From: Cytophagales bacterium
Lineage (GTDB): Bacteria; Bacteroidota; Bacteroidia; Cytophagales; Cyclobacteriaceae
DNA length: 6,997 nt
NCBI GenBank assembly: GCA_003500135.1
Contig: DNTA01000070.1
Coordinates: 1 to 6,997, forward strand
Direction of reading: 5' to 3'
Below are positions 1 to 6,412 of this stretch, one piece after another. The notes under the pieces are model-generated. The model saw nothing but the letters and a program-made list of their open reading frames with translations, made no database searches and had not been told where the DNA came from. Position 1 is the stretch's first letter. Each line of letters starts with the position of its first letter. The position numbers and the translations under genes were made by a program.

Positions 1-60
1 CTTGACAAAGTAGGATTAAACCTTTTTACCATTTCTTAATCAAAGTAGAAAATAGAAAAG

Positions 61-600
61 TTGGGCGATCAGGATATACTCGATAAGCTTAAAAACCCGG
101 AATCAAGGAATTACGGATTTAACTTATTGGTTAGGGAATACCAACAGCGAATCTATTGGCATATACGTAAAATGGTAATAGATCATGATGATGCCGATGA
201 CCTGGTTCAGGATGTATTTGTAAAAGTTTGGAATAACCTGGACAAATTCCGTGCAGAATCGGGTTTGTATACCTGGGTTTACCGGATAGCTACTAACGAA
301 TGTCTGAACTTTTTACGTAAAAAAAGACAAAAATTCTTCATCCCCATTCAGGATATAACGGGAGAACTGAGCCAAAAACTGGAAAGCGATGCGTATATTG
401 ATGGAGATGAGGTTCAATTAAAATTACAGAAAGCATTATTGACACTACCTGATAAACAAAGACTGGTATTCAATATGAAGTATTTTGATGAGATGAAATA
501 TGAAGACATTGCCAAAATAACAGGCAGTTCTGTTGGCGGCCTAAAAGCCAGCTATCATCATGCAGTGAAAAAAATTGAAAGTTTTTTATCGCCAGATTAA
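61..600 (+). CDS. ECF-type RNA polymerase sigma factor (sigma-70 family)
   Basis: This 179-residue protein has the two-domain layout of an extracytoplasmic-function sigma factor. Region 2 spans about residues 23-91, with the typical DDADDLVQDVFVKVW segment at 43-57 (core RNA polymerase binding) and TWVYRIATNECLNFLRKK at 71-88 (-10 recognition). Region 4 spans about 119-175, with LPDKQRLVFNMKYFDEMKYEDIA followed by the helix-turn-helix that reads -35 DNA. Regions 1 and 3 are absent, as expected for ECF factors. The start is TTG: an in-frame TAG lies at 46-48, no ATG follows it, and the first internal Met (residue 38) would cut off part of region 2. The gene heads a cluster with a membrane protein, a periplasmic Spy-like protein and an outer-membrane-like protein, so it probably directs an envelope response. 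The family call is secure; the regulon cannot be read from the sequence. Confidence 0.95.
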   Translation: MGDQDILDKLKNPESRNYGFNLLVREYQQRIYWHIRKMVIDHDDADDLVQDVFVKVWNNLDKFRAESGLYTWVYRIATNECLNFLRKKRQKFFIPIQDITGELSQKLESDAYIDGDEVQLKLQKALLTLPDKQRLVFNMKYFDEMKYEDIAKITGSSVGGLKASYHHAVKKIESFLSPD

Positions 601-643
601 ACCTTAAACCCGTAATGGGGTCAAATTGTAAAAAGGGATAGAA

Positions 644-1093
644 ATGAAACTGGAAGACATACAAAAAAAGAATATTTACAAAGTACCTGACGACTACTTT
701 GATAAACTTCCGGGCATAATCCAATCAAAAGTCCAGAAAGAAAAGCTGGAATATACATCCTGGTGGCAAGTATTGCGCAGACCTGCATTTGCCTATGCCA
801 TACCTGCAATGGTAGTGATTTTGACTGCAGCTTATGTCTTTCTAATTCGACCGGATAATACCTTGCAGCAGGAAGATATATTGGCAAGTGTGAGCACCGA
901 AGACCTAATCGCTTATGTTGAAATGAGCGATATGACAACCGATGAAATTCTTGAAGAAATAGATATTGAATCCGTTAATGTGGACGATCTTTTCCTTGAG
1001 GAAATACATCTGATATCAGATGACGATTTAACGAATGAACAGGTACAGGAGTACCTACTTGAATTGGAAACAAACGATCTTTTATTTCAATAA
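644..1093 (+). CDS. Single-pass membrane protein, candidate anti-sigma factor
   Basis: This 149-residue protein is not a family I can name with certainty. Residues 1-46 are mildly basic and carry a YKVPDDYFDKLP segment that I recall from small Bacteroidota proteins encoded next to sigma factors. Residues about 47-68 form one hydrophobic membrane segment preceded by RR, so the N terminus should be cytoplasmic. Residues 71-149 contain 25 Asp/Glu and no Lys or Arg, an extremely acidic domain that would face the periplasm. It begins 43 bases after the sigma gene and ends 7 bases before the Spy-like gene. Position and topology suggest an inner-membrane anti-sigma or signal-relay protein holding the sigma factor through its N-terminal segment. 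I see no zinc-binding HxxxCxxC motif, so it is not a classical ZAS anti-sigma factor. The gene is well supported; the function is inferred from context. Confidence 0.85.
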   Translation: MKLEDIQKKNIYKVPDDYFDKLPGIIQSKVQKEKLEYTSWWQVLRRPAFAYAIPAMVVILTAAYVFLIRPDNTLQQEDILASVSTEDLIAYVEMSDMTTDEILEEIDIESVNVDDLFLEEIHLISDDDLTNEQVQEYLLELETNDLLFQ

Positions 1094-1100
1094 TGGGATT

Positions 1101-1595
1101 ATGAAAAAGTTATTAGATATATTTTGGGTATTGATGTTCCTGGGAATAGCGGCCCAGGCACAGAACAAAGAAGCCCTAAACAAAATTGAAAGTGCCCGCA
1201 TAGCGCTCATAACCGAAAGGCTCGAACTGTCTCCTGAGCAGGCAGAAAAATTCTGGCCAATTTATCGGGAATATTCCAACAAAAGAAGAGAAGCGAAAAG
1301 GGAATTGATGGAGGCCCGACGTGGCATTGACACTGAAAATATGACAGATGAACAAGGGAAAAACCTTATGGAGCTCAATTTAAGGGTTAAGGAACGTATG
1401 CTTTCCCTTGAAAAAGAATACAATCAAAAAATGCTTGACGTGATATCCTCATCGCAAATAGCTGCGCTGCGAAGAGCAGAAACGGATTTTAACCGGATGC
1501 TATTGAAAAGAATACAACAAAGACAACAAAACCAACAAAGGCGCGACCTTATGCGGGAAAGAAGACAAGAGCTTTACCAGCAAAGAAATAATTGA
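1101..1595 (+). CDS. Periplasmic Spy/CpxP-like protein ('sensor of ECF-type sigma factor')
   Basis: The 164-residue product has a clear signal peptide (MKK, hydrophobic core, AQA before Gln-21), so the mature protein is periplasmic. The mature part is almost entirely helical and charged. It has LELSPEQAEKFWPIYREY at 41-58, the hallmark of the Bacteroidota family often annotated as sensor of ECF-type sigma factor, and it resembles the LTxxQ segments of Spy/CpxP chaperones. The tail from about residue 131 is rich in Gln and Arg, and the mature protein is net basic. ATG 1101 was chosen because it begins the signal peptide directly; an in-frame start at 1035 would overlap the upstream gene by 59 bases and bury the signal. 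The stop overlaps the next gene's TTG by 4 bases. A likely role is sensing misfolded proteins or modulating the preceding anti-sigma candidate. Confidence 0.88.
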   Translation: MKKLLDIFWVLMFLGIAAQAQNKEALNKIESARIALITERLELSPEQAEKFWPIYREYSNKRREAKRELMEARRGIDTENMTDEQGKNLMELNLRVKERMLSLEKEYNQKMLDVISSSQIAALRRAETDFNRMLLKRIQQRQQNQQRRDLMRERRQELYQQRNN

Positions 1596-2614
1596 TCAGG
1601 AAATATCGTAATACCATTTTTTACTTGCTGCTAGCGGCAAGTTTTTTTGCGTTTATACCTTTGAAAGCGCAAGATACAGACTCCTTATTGCTTAACGATG
1701 ATGTCAGTTTAGAGTTAATCGAAGAATACCTTGCTTTTGACTCACTACTTCTCGCTGAAATGACATCCGACACCAGCTCATTCAATGACATCCTGGAATC
1801 GCTTATCCGGTCAGCAGAAATGCCCGCTAATTTGATGTTGCGACTGGGGTACACGAGCAACATTGTGAATGCCGGAAGGGATTTCGGTTTTCAGCAACAT
1901 GGCTTTTCAACCGGTCTGTCATATTATCATAAAAATGGCTTCTTCGCCGATATTTACAGTTACTGGAACAGCAACTACGATCCAAGCTTTAACTCCGTCA
2001 CCGCCAGCCTGGGCTATATGCATTTCGTGAAAAACTGGACATTTTCAGCCAATTATGATCATATTTTTTATAACAAAACCTTTGAGGAAGGGCTTGAAAT
2101 ACAGTATCCTTTCAATAATATTCTGAATGCCTCTGTATTTTACGACGTATGGAAGCTCTCTATCGGACTCGACTATTCATACTTATTTGGCAATCAACAG
2201 GCACATCGCATCAGGCCTACCCTGATGGGTAGCTTTAATGTCTTAAAAAGGCCCAGTCACAGGATCACCATTTCCCCTTTTGCTAATCTTTTACTGGGAG
2301 ATGCCAGCATTGTGTTTTCAGAACAGAGATATACCTACCGGCAATTAATCCAACAAATTGGCTGGGGACGATTCTTAATATTGTATAGGAATAATCCTGA
2401 ATTAATCAACGAAATCATTTTTGAAGAATATGGACAAAATAGTTTTGGCCTGATGAATTATGCTTTTACGCTGCCTGTCAATTACTATGCCGGATCCTGG
2501 GCGATATCATTAAGCTATACTTTAAATTTTCCCGTTGCTTTGCCCGGTGAGAACATAAATACAGAGAGCAATAGTTTTCTTGGTGCATCGATCTGCTATA
2601 CCATATCCTTTTAA
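1592..2614 (+). CDS. Outer-membrane beta-barrel-like protein, unknown function
   Basis: The 340-residue product begins with a signal peptide (basic MIRKYR, hydrophobic 8-22, cleavage likely after LKA at 24-26). An acidic linker at about 28-70 follows and contains DSLLL twice (30-34 and 50-54). From about residue 80 to the end, alternating polar and aromatic/hydrophobic strands are separated by turns (for example LSYYHKNGFFADIYSYW and FSANYDHIFY), and the chain ends in Phe. This is the look of an outer-membrane barrel of perhaps 10-14 strands. No named family is recognised. The start is TTG at 1592, overlapping the upstream TGA by 4 bases; the first internal ATG (1760) would lose the signal peptide. 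Close coupling suggests that it works with, or is monitored by, the sigma cluster. The barrel call rests on pattern only. Confidence 0.8.
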   Translation: MIRKYRNTIFYLLLAASFFAFIPLKAQDTDSLLLNDDVSLELIEEYLAFDSLLLAEMTSDTSSFNDILESLIRSAEMPANLMLRLGYTSNIVNAGRDFGFQQHGFSTGLSYYHKNGFFADIYSYWNSNYDPSFNSVTASLGYMHFVKNWTFSANYDHIFYNKTFEEGLEIQYPFNNILNASVFYDVWKLSIGLDYSYLFGNQQAHRIRPTLMGSFNVLKRPSHRITISPFANLLLGDASIVFSEQRYTYRQLIQQIGWGRFLILYRNNPELINEIIFEEYGQNSFGLMNYAFTLPVNYYAGSWAISLSYTLNFPVALPGENINTESNSFLGASICYTISF

Positions 2615-2634
2615 CCTTTCTTGGCTTTTTTCGC

Positions 2635-2642
2635 TACTTTTG
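2635..2642 (+). promoter_or_regulatory. Bacteroidota-type -7 promoter box upstream of xseA
   Basis: TACTTTTG matches the TAnnTTTG -7 consensus of the Bacteroidota primary sigma factor exactly. It lies in the 63-base gap between the barrel gene and xseA, 35 bases before the xseA ATG. No convincing TTTG/TTG -33 element occurs at the usual 17-23 base distance; the nearest TTG (2621-2623) is too close. It probably starts an xseA-xseB transcript separate from the sigma cluster. Confidence 0.5.
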
Positions 2643-2677
2643 GCACAACATAGTATTGTGAAATTGTTATACAATAA

Positions 2678-3985
2678 ATGCAACACTTTACACTTCTTGA
2701 AATAAATCAGCTCGTAAAAGAGACCCTCGGCGCCCAATTGGAACCAAGTTATTGGGTCATTGCCGAAATAGGTGAAATGCGTTTAAACCAGAAGGGGCAT
2801 TGCTACTTAGAGCTAATACAAAAAGAAGAGGAAAGGATCGTAGCAAAAAGCAGGGCTACTATTTGGTCTTACACCTATCGAAATTTATCTGCCTGGTTTG
2901 AAAATATGACCGGAGAACGTCTAAGGGTAGGCATCACCGTCTTAATTAATGTAACTATTCAGTACCATGAAGTATTTGGGTTAAGCTTTAACATTAAAGA
3001 TGTAGATGCAAGTTTCACATTGGGCGAAAGAGCCAAAAAAAGGCAGATTGTAATTAATCAATTGGTGGATGATGGGGTATTTGATATGAATAAAATGCTT
3101 GATCTGCCACTTGTGCCTCAGCATATCGCCATAATCAGCGCCCCAACTGCAGCGGGCTATGGTGATTTCATGCATCAATTGGAGCAAAATGACCGGGGCT
3201 ATAATCTCCACACCGAATTGTTCAATGCCATAATGCAAGGTGAACAGGCCGAAGATTCCATTATTAAAGCGCTCATGAAAATCAATGACATGTCGCACCG
3301 CTTTGATTTGGTAGTACTAATCAGAGGTGGCGGGGCCTCCTCAGATCTTGATTGTTTCGACAGCTATGAGCTGTGCAGTCATATTGCCCAATTTCCATTG
3401 CCCATTGTTACAGGAATTGGTCACGAAAGGGATGAAACCATTGCTGATTTGGTGGCGCACACGCGTATGAAAACACCTACCGCAGTATCTGAGTTCATCT
3501 TACAAGGTATTAGGGCTTTCGAAGAAAGATTAGAAGCCACTTTCCAGAATCTGGCCTGGTATGCCGACAAACACATGGAAGTTGAGCGACGAGCCCTGGA
3601 ACAAAAAGCATGGATGATCAATAAAACTGTACAAAAAATAGCGCTTAATGAATGGCGAAAATTAGATAGCCTCATATCTAGCCTGACCAACACATCGAGA
3701 AATGTATTGGCGAAGAGAGAAGAACAACTAAATAAATACATTGAAAGAATTCAATCGGTGACTAAAAATGAATTGGATAATATCAGCCGTACCATTGAAA
3801 ATTATCATCATTACCTTGGAAGCTTAGATCCGAAGCAGGTTTTAAAAAGAGGGTATTCAATTACCACTTTGAATGGCAAAAAAGTAACATCAGATACCCC
3901 ACTTGATGCAGGAATGACGATTCAAACGCATTTAGTTGATCGAACCATAGAAAGTGATATCACCAAGATTGATAACAAAAATTGA
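2678..3985 (+). CDS. xseA: Exodeoxyribonuclease VII large subunit
   Basis: This is the catalytic subunit of exonuclease VII, which degrades single-stranded DNA in both directions to oligonucleotides in the cytoplasm and takes part in repair. At 435 residues it is near the usual length. Residues 1-110 form the N-terminal OB-fold DNA-binding domain (WVIAEIGEM, then the KGHCYLEL segment). The catalytic core follows: ISAPTAAGYGDF at 153-164, VVLIRGGGASSDLDCFD at 212-228, and VTGIGHERDETIADLVA at 244-260, then TPTAVSE. Asp163, Arg216, His249 and Asp252 line up with residues known to be important in the E. coli enzyme. Residues about 280-375 are the long helical region that binds small subunits, and 379-430 carry the typical LDPKQVLKRGYS C-terminal segment. 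ATG 2678 gives a complete OB fold. The gene is followed 28 bases later by xseB. Confidence 0.97.
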   Translation: MQHFTLLEINQLVKETLGAQLEPSYWVIAEIGEMRLNQKGHCYLELIQKEEERIVAKSRATIWSYTYRNLSAWFENMTGERLRVGITVLINVTIQYHEVFGLSFNIKDVDASFTLGERAKKRQIVINQLVDDGVFDMNKMLDLPLVPQHIAIISAPTAAGYGDFMHQLEQNDRGYNLHTELFNAIMQGEQAEDSIIKALMKINDMSHRFDLVVLIRGGGASSDLDCFDSYELCSHIAQFPLPIVTGIGHERDETIADLVAHTRMKTPTAVSEFILQGIRAFEERLEATFQNLAWYADKHMEVERRALEQKAWMINKTVQKIALNEWRKLDSLISSLTNTSRNVLAKREEQLNKYIERIQSVTKNELDNISRTIENYHHYLGSLDPKQVLKRGYSITTLNGKKVTSDTPLDAGMTIQTHLVDRTIESDITKIDNKN

Positions 3986-4013
3986 CATCCTGAATATTTT
4001 TAATAGAGACACA

Positions 4014-4211
4014 ATGAAAAAAGGATTTAGTTATACAAAAGCAATTGAGGAATTGGAGCAAATCATGACTAAAATAGAAGAAGGCAATGCCAGTATTGAT
4101 GAGTTACATGATCTTGTAGACCGGGCTGCCAAGCTCATTTCTCAATGTAAAACTGAGCTGAAAGGAACGACTCAAAAAATTGAAAAGACTTTAGATGACC
4201 TTCAGGAGTAA
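4014..4211 (+). CDS. xseB: Exodeoxyribonuclease VII small subunit
   Basis: The 65-residue product is the small helical subunit that binds several-fold to the XseA helical region and is required for exonuclease VII activity. The pattern FSYTKAIEELEQIMTKIEEG (5-24), then an Ile/Leu-rich helix with a conserved Cys (LISQCKTEL, 41-49), fits the family; length and adjacency to xseA agree. An in-frame GTG at 3954 would overlap xseA by 32 bases and add about 20 residues without family resemblance. ATG 4014 puts the conserved motif at the expected distance from the N terminus. Confidence 0.95.
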   Translation: MKKGFSYTKAIEELEQIMTKIEEGNASIDELHDLVDRAAKLISQCKTELKGTTQKIEKTLDDLQE

Positions 4212-4219
4212 AAAGGCAT

Positions 4220-4227
4220 TAAATTTG
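4220..4227 (+). promoter_or_regulatory. Possible -7 promoter box before the CBM-like gene
   Basis: TAAATTTG fits TAnnTTTG and lies 13 bases before the ATG at 4241, in the short gap after xseB. That would give a very short leader, and no -33 TTG is found at 17-23 bases. In A+T-rich DNA such a match may be chance, and the gene may simply be read through from xseAB. Confidence 0.25.
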
Positions 4228-4240
4228 TTGAATAATTATC

Positions 4241-5077
4241 ATGCGCTTTAGTCTCAGACATATCATATGCGTGGTTGCATTAATATTCATTGGCTTGCCA
4301 TTAAATGCTCAGATATCACCAATGAGTTTTGAAAAGCGACGCAATGTAGTTCTGAACGGTGGTTTTGAACAAGGTCGCCAATTCTGGACACTTTGGAAAG
4401 AAGGATATGTTCAGGCAAAATTCACAACCGGCAAAGTAGAAAATGATTCTACGTTAAGTGCAGAAATTAAAATCAACCAGATAGACACCACCCGGCATGC
4501 TGTACTCATGCTCTTCCAAAACATGAGCATATACGAAGATAAAATCTACAAAATTTCTTTTCATGCAGAAGTTCAGAACCGGAAGGGAATAGCCATAGGA
4601 TTTCTTGGTGATACGAGTATTTATTCACAAAATCAATTAATCCTATACCCTGAAAAGCGTCACTATGGACCATTTTATTTCCAAAGCAACATTGAAGATG
4701 AACTCTCCGGAAAATTTGCAATATGGGTTGACCAGGACACCGTTGATATCGTGTTTGACGACATAGTCGCCGTTGAACACAATTTAAGGGACTTCGACCT
4801 TGAAGTCATCCCTAAGAATGATATTTCAATTTATTCCCCAACAAACCCAAATGCGCTTAAATTGATATTTTCAGAAAACAGGCTTACCGGCCCTGAAATC
4901 GAAGAAAAACCAGATTTTTTCGTTGAATTTGGAAGAATAAATGAAGAACAAAAACTACCTGTTGAACTGAAAGACGATATAAGCGATCCTAAACGAAAAA
5001 ATGTGGAAAAAGGAATGTATATCATCAATTTAAATGAACAAAATAACCCTTCCAATAATAGGTCGAATACGGATTAA
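4241..5077 (+). CDS. Secreted protein with CBM4_9-like carbohydrate-binding domain
   Basis: The 278-residue product has a signal peptide (residues 1-23, LNA before Gln-24); no lipobox Cys is present. Residues about 33-180 look like a CBM4_9-type jelly roll, opening with NVVLNGGFEQG (35-45) and a Trp-rich strand (FWTLWKEG), and closing with VFDDIVAVE (171-179), the usual end strand of the fold. Such domains bind glycans, but no catalytic domain is attached. The last 95 residues are hydrophilic. They contain ISIYSPTNPNALKL (195-208) and KGMYIINLNE (257-266), which recall, in degenerate form, the YPNP and GMYIVKI elements of type IX secretion C-terminal domains. It starts 29 bases after xseB with no obvious functional link. 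The gene is secure, the domain call is probable, and the ligand and final location are unknown. Confidence 0.82.
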   Translation: MRFSLRHIICVVALIFIGLPLNAQISPMSFEKRRNVVLNGGFEQGRQFWTLWKEGYVQAKFTTGKVENDSTLSAEIKINQIDTTRHAVLMLFQNMSIYEDKIYKISFHAEVQNRKGIAIGFLGDTSIYSQNQLILYPEKRHYGPFYFQSNIEDELSGKFAIWVDQDTVDIVFDDIVAVEHNLRDFDLEVIPKNDISIYSPTNPNALKLIFSENRLTGPEIEEKPDFFVEFGRINEEQKLPVELKDDISDPKRKNVEKGMYIINLNEQNNPSNNRSNTD

Positions 5078-5121
5078 TTTTTGATTTAGAGGATCCTGGA
5101 AAATTTCTTTTTTTAACTTCT

Positions 5122-5129
5122 TATCTTTG
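5122..5129 (+). promoter_or_regulatory. Bacteroidota-type -7 promoter box upstream of smpB
   Basis: TATCTTTG is an exact TAnnTTTG match, 24 bases before the smpB ATG at 5154, following a T-rich stretch (5104-5114). A -33 TTG at the usual spacing is not evident. The in-frame TTG at 5127, which would extend smpB upstream, lies inside this box and so cannot be the start if transcription begins here. It likely drives smpB, the NlpC/P60 gene and the HNH gene together. Confidence 0.55.
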
Positions 5130-5153
5130 AACTGTATTATACATAACATCTTT

Positions 5154-5621
5154 ATGGCTAAAGACAAAAAGGAATTCTCAAACAAAATACACATCAAAAA
5201 CCGCAAAGCGGGATTTGAATACCAGTTTTTGAATAAATATATTGCTGGAATTACTTTGAAGGGGACTGAAATAAAATCGATCCGACAGGGTAAAGCCAGC
5301 TTGCAACAAGCCTATTGTTTCGTACATAAGGGTGAGATTTTTGTTAAGGACATGCATATCTCACCTTACGAGCAGGCGAGCCATTTCAACCATGAACCCA
5401 CCCGGCAAAGAAAATTGCTATTAAGCAAAAAAGAAATAGGAAAAATTGACAGTAAACTGAAGGAAAAGGGCCTTACACTCATTCCTACCCGACTGTTTAT
5501 CAATGACAGGGGTTGGGCGAAACTTGAAATTGCACTGGCTAAGGGTAAAAAGCTACATGATAAGCGACAGGATATCAAAGACAAAGATTTAAAACGTGAA
5601 ATGTCTCGTACAAAAATATGA
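5154..5621 (+). CDS. smpB: SsrA (tmRNA)-binding protein SmpB
   Basis: This is the small basic protein that binds tmRNA and brings it to stalled ribosomes for trans-translation. The 155-residue length is normal. Family marks in order are NRKAGFEY (16-23), YIAGITLKGTEIKSIRQGKASL (29-50, split here by the conserved GTEIKS), IFVKDMHISPYEQ (62-74), a HEPTRQRKLLL segment (80-90), LIPTRLFINDRGWAKLEIALAKGKK (109-133) and the HDKR motif (135-138) that begins the ribosome-binding C-terminal tail. ATG 5154 matches the family start (MAKDKK, then NKIHIKNRKA). No tmRNA gene is seen in the window. The stop codon overlaps the next start by 4 bases (ATGA). Confidence 0.97.
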   Translation: MAKDKKEFSNKIHIKNRKAGFEYQFLNKYIAGITLKGTEIKSIRQGKASLQQAYCFVHKGEIFVKDMHISPYEQASHFNHEPTRQRKLLLSKKEIGKIDSKLKEKGLTLIPTRLFINDRGWAKLEIALAKGKKLHDKRQDIKDKDLKREMSRTKI

Positions 5622-6412
5622 GTGAAATAATGGGGTATGGTGTTTGCCGGCTTAGTGTTGTACCGGTAAGAAGAGAGGCCAGGGACCAGTCAGAAATGAT
5701 CACACAGTTGCTATTTGGAGACCATTACAAAGTATTAGATGAATCCAACGACCATAAATGGCTCCAAATTAGGGTGTATTTTGATGGTTATGAAGGCTGG
5801 ATCGATCAACTTCAACACAAGGGGATTGAAAAGGACTATTTCGATCAAATTAATAAACTTGACCTAAAAATATCTACTGAAATCACAGCGGGGATTTTAT
5901 ATAAGAAAAAACTGGTACATATCGTTCTCGGGAGTGTTCTGCCAATCTCATCAACTGAGCTTTTTGATCTACAGGAGCAGTTTGCCTTCAATGGCGATTC
6001 GAAAAACCTGGGGCTCAAATACCATTTTGAACAGATGAAGCAAGTAGCGCTCCAATACCTTCATGTGCCTTATTTATGGGGTGGAAAAACACCTTTTGGA
6101 ATAGATTGTTCGGGTTTTACACAACAAGTTTTTAGAATTTCAGGTTATAAACTGAAACGAGATGCCTGCGAACAATTTACACAAGGAGAGAAAGTGCCTG
6201 ACCTGGATATGGCAAACCCGGGAGACCTTGTTTTTTTTAAAAATAAGGAAGGGAAAATAAATCATGTAGGCATATTATTGGAAGATTCTAAAATTATTCA
6301 TGCTTCTGGGAAAGTTAGGTTAGATTTTTTAGATGAAAAGGGTATATTTAATGAAGAATTAGGTAAATACACCCACGATTTAATTGGGTTAAGAAGAATA
6401 TTATCAGGATGA
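5618..6412 (+). CDS. NlpC/P60 (C40) peptidase with N-terminal SH3-like domain, cytoplasmic
   Basis: The 264-residue protein combines an SH3-like region (about 6-65, ending in YEGWID) with a C-terminal NlpC/P60 domain (about 135-262). The catalytic Cys164 lies in GIDCSGF (161-167) and is preceded by the YLWGGKTPF loop. His216 lies in INHVGILL, and a third polar residue, His228, in IIHASG. There is no signal peptide or membrane segment, so the enzyme should be cytoplasmic. It resembles YkfC / dipeptidyl-peptidase VI type gamma-D-glutamyl-L-diamino acid endopeptidases, which cut recycled murein peptides carrying a free N-terminal L-Ala. The ATG overlaps the smpB stop by 4 bases, and its own stop overlaps the HNH gene's ATG by 4; a second ATG at 5630 is possible. 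The peptidase family is secure; the recycling role is inferred. Confidence 0.92.
   Translation: MSEIMGYGVCRLSVVPVRREARDQSEMITQLLFGDHYKVLDESNDHKWLQIRVYFDGYEGWIDQLQHKGIEKDYFDQINKLDLKISTEITAGILYKKKLVHIVLGSVLPISSTELFDLQEQFAFNGDSKNLGLKYHFEQMKQVALQYLHVPYLWGGKTPFGIDCSGFTQQVFRISGYKLKRDACEQFTQGEKVPDLDMANPGDLVFFKNKEGKINHVGILLEDSKIIHASGKVRLDFLDEKGIFNEELGKYTHDLIGLRRILSG

Noticed and set aside
2..30. TTGACA at 2-7 as a promoter for the sigma gene
   Set aside because: No TATAAT-like -10 lies 17 bases downstream, and the best Bacteroidota -7 match (TACCATTT at 27-34) has two mismatches. The upstream context is cut off by the window edge.
1035..1100. Upstream start for the Spy-like gene
   Set aside because: It would overlap the membrane protein gene by 59 bases and place 22 residues before an evident signal peptide.
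3954..4013. GTG start extending xseB into xseA
   Set aside because: The extra residues have no family resemblance; ATG 4014 fits XseB length and motif position.
5078..5121. AGGATCCT palindrome (5090-5097) followed by a T run as a terminator
   Set aside because: The palindrome has no loop and its flanks do not pair well, so a stable RNA hairpin is unlikely.
5078..5153. tmRNA (ssrA) or other RNA gene near smpB
   Set aside because: The gap is far too short for tmRNA and shows no tRNA-like ends; no RNA gene was seen elsewhere.
6231..6241. Run of eight T then A's as a programmed frameshift site in the NlpC/P60 gene
   Set aside because: A -1 slip meets TAA at once and would destroy the catalytic domain before His216; the zero frame is intact and complete.
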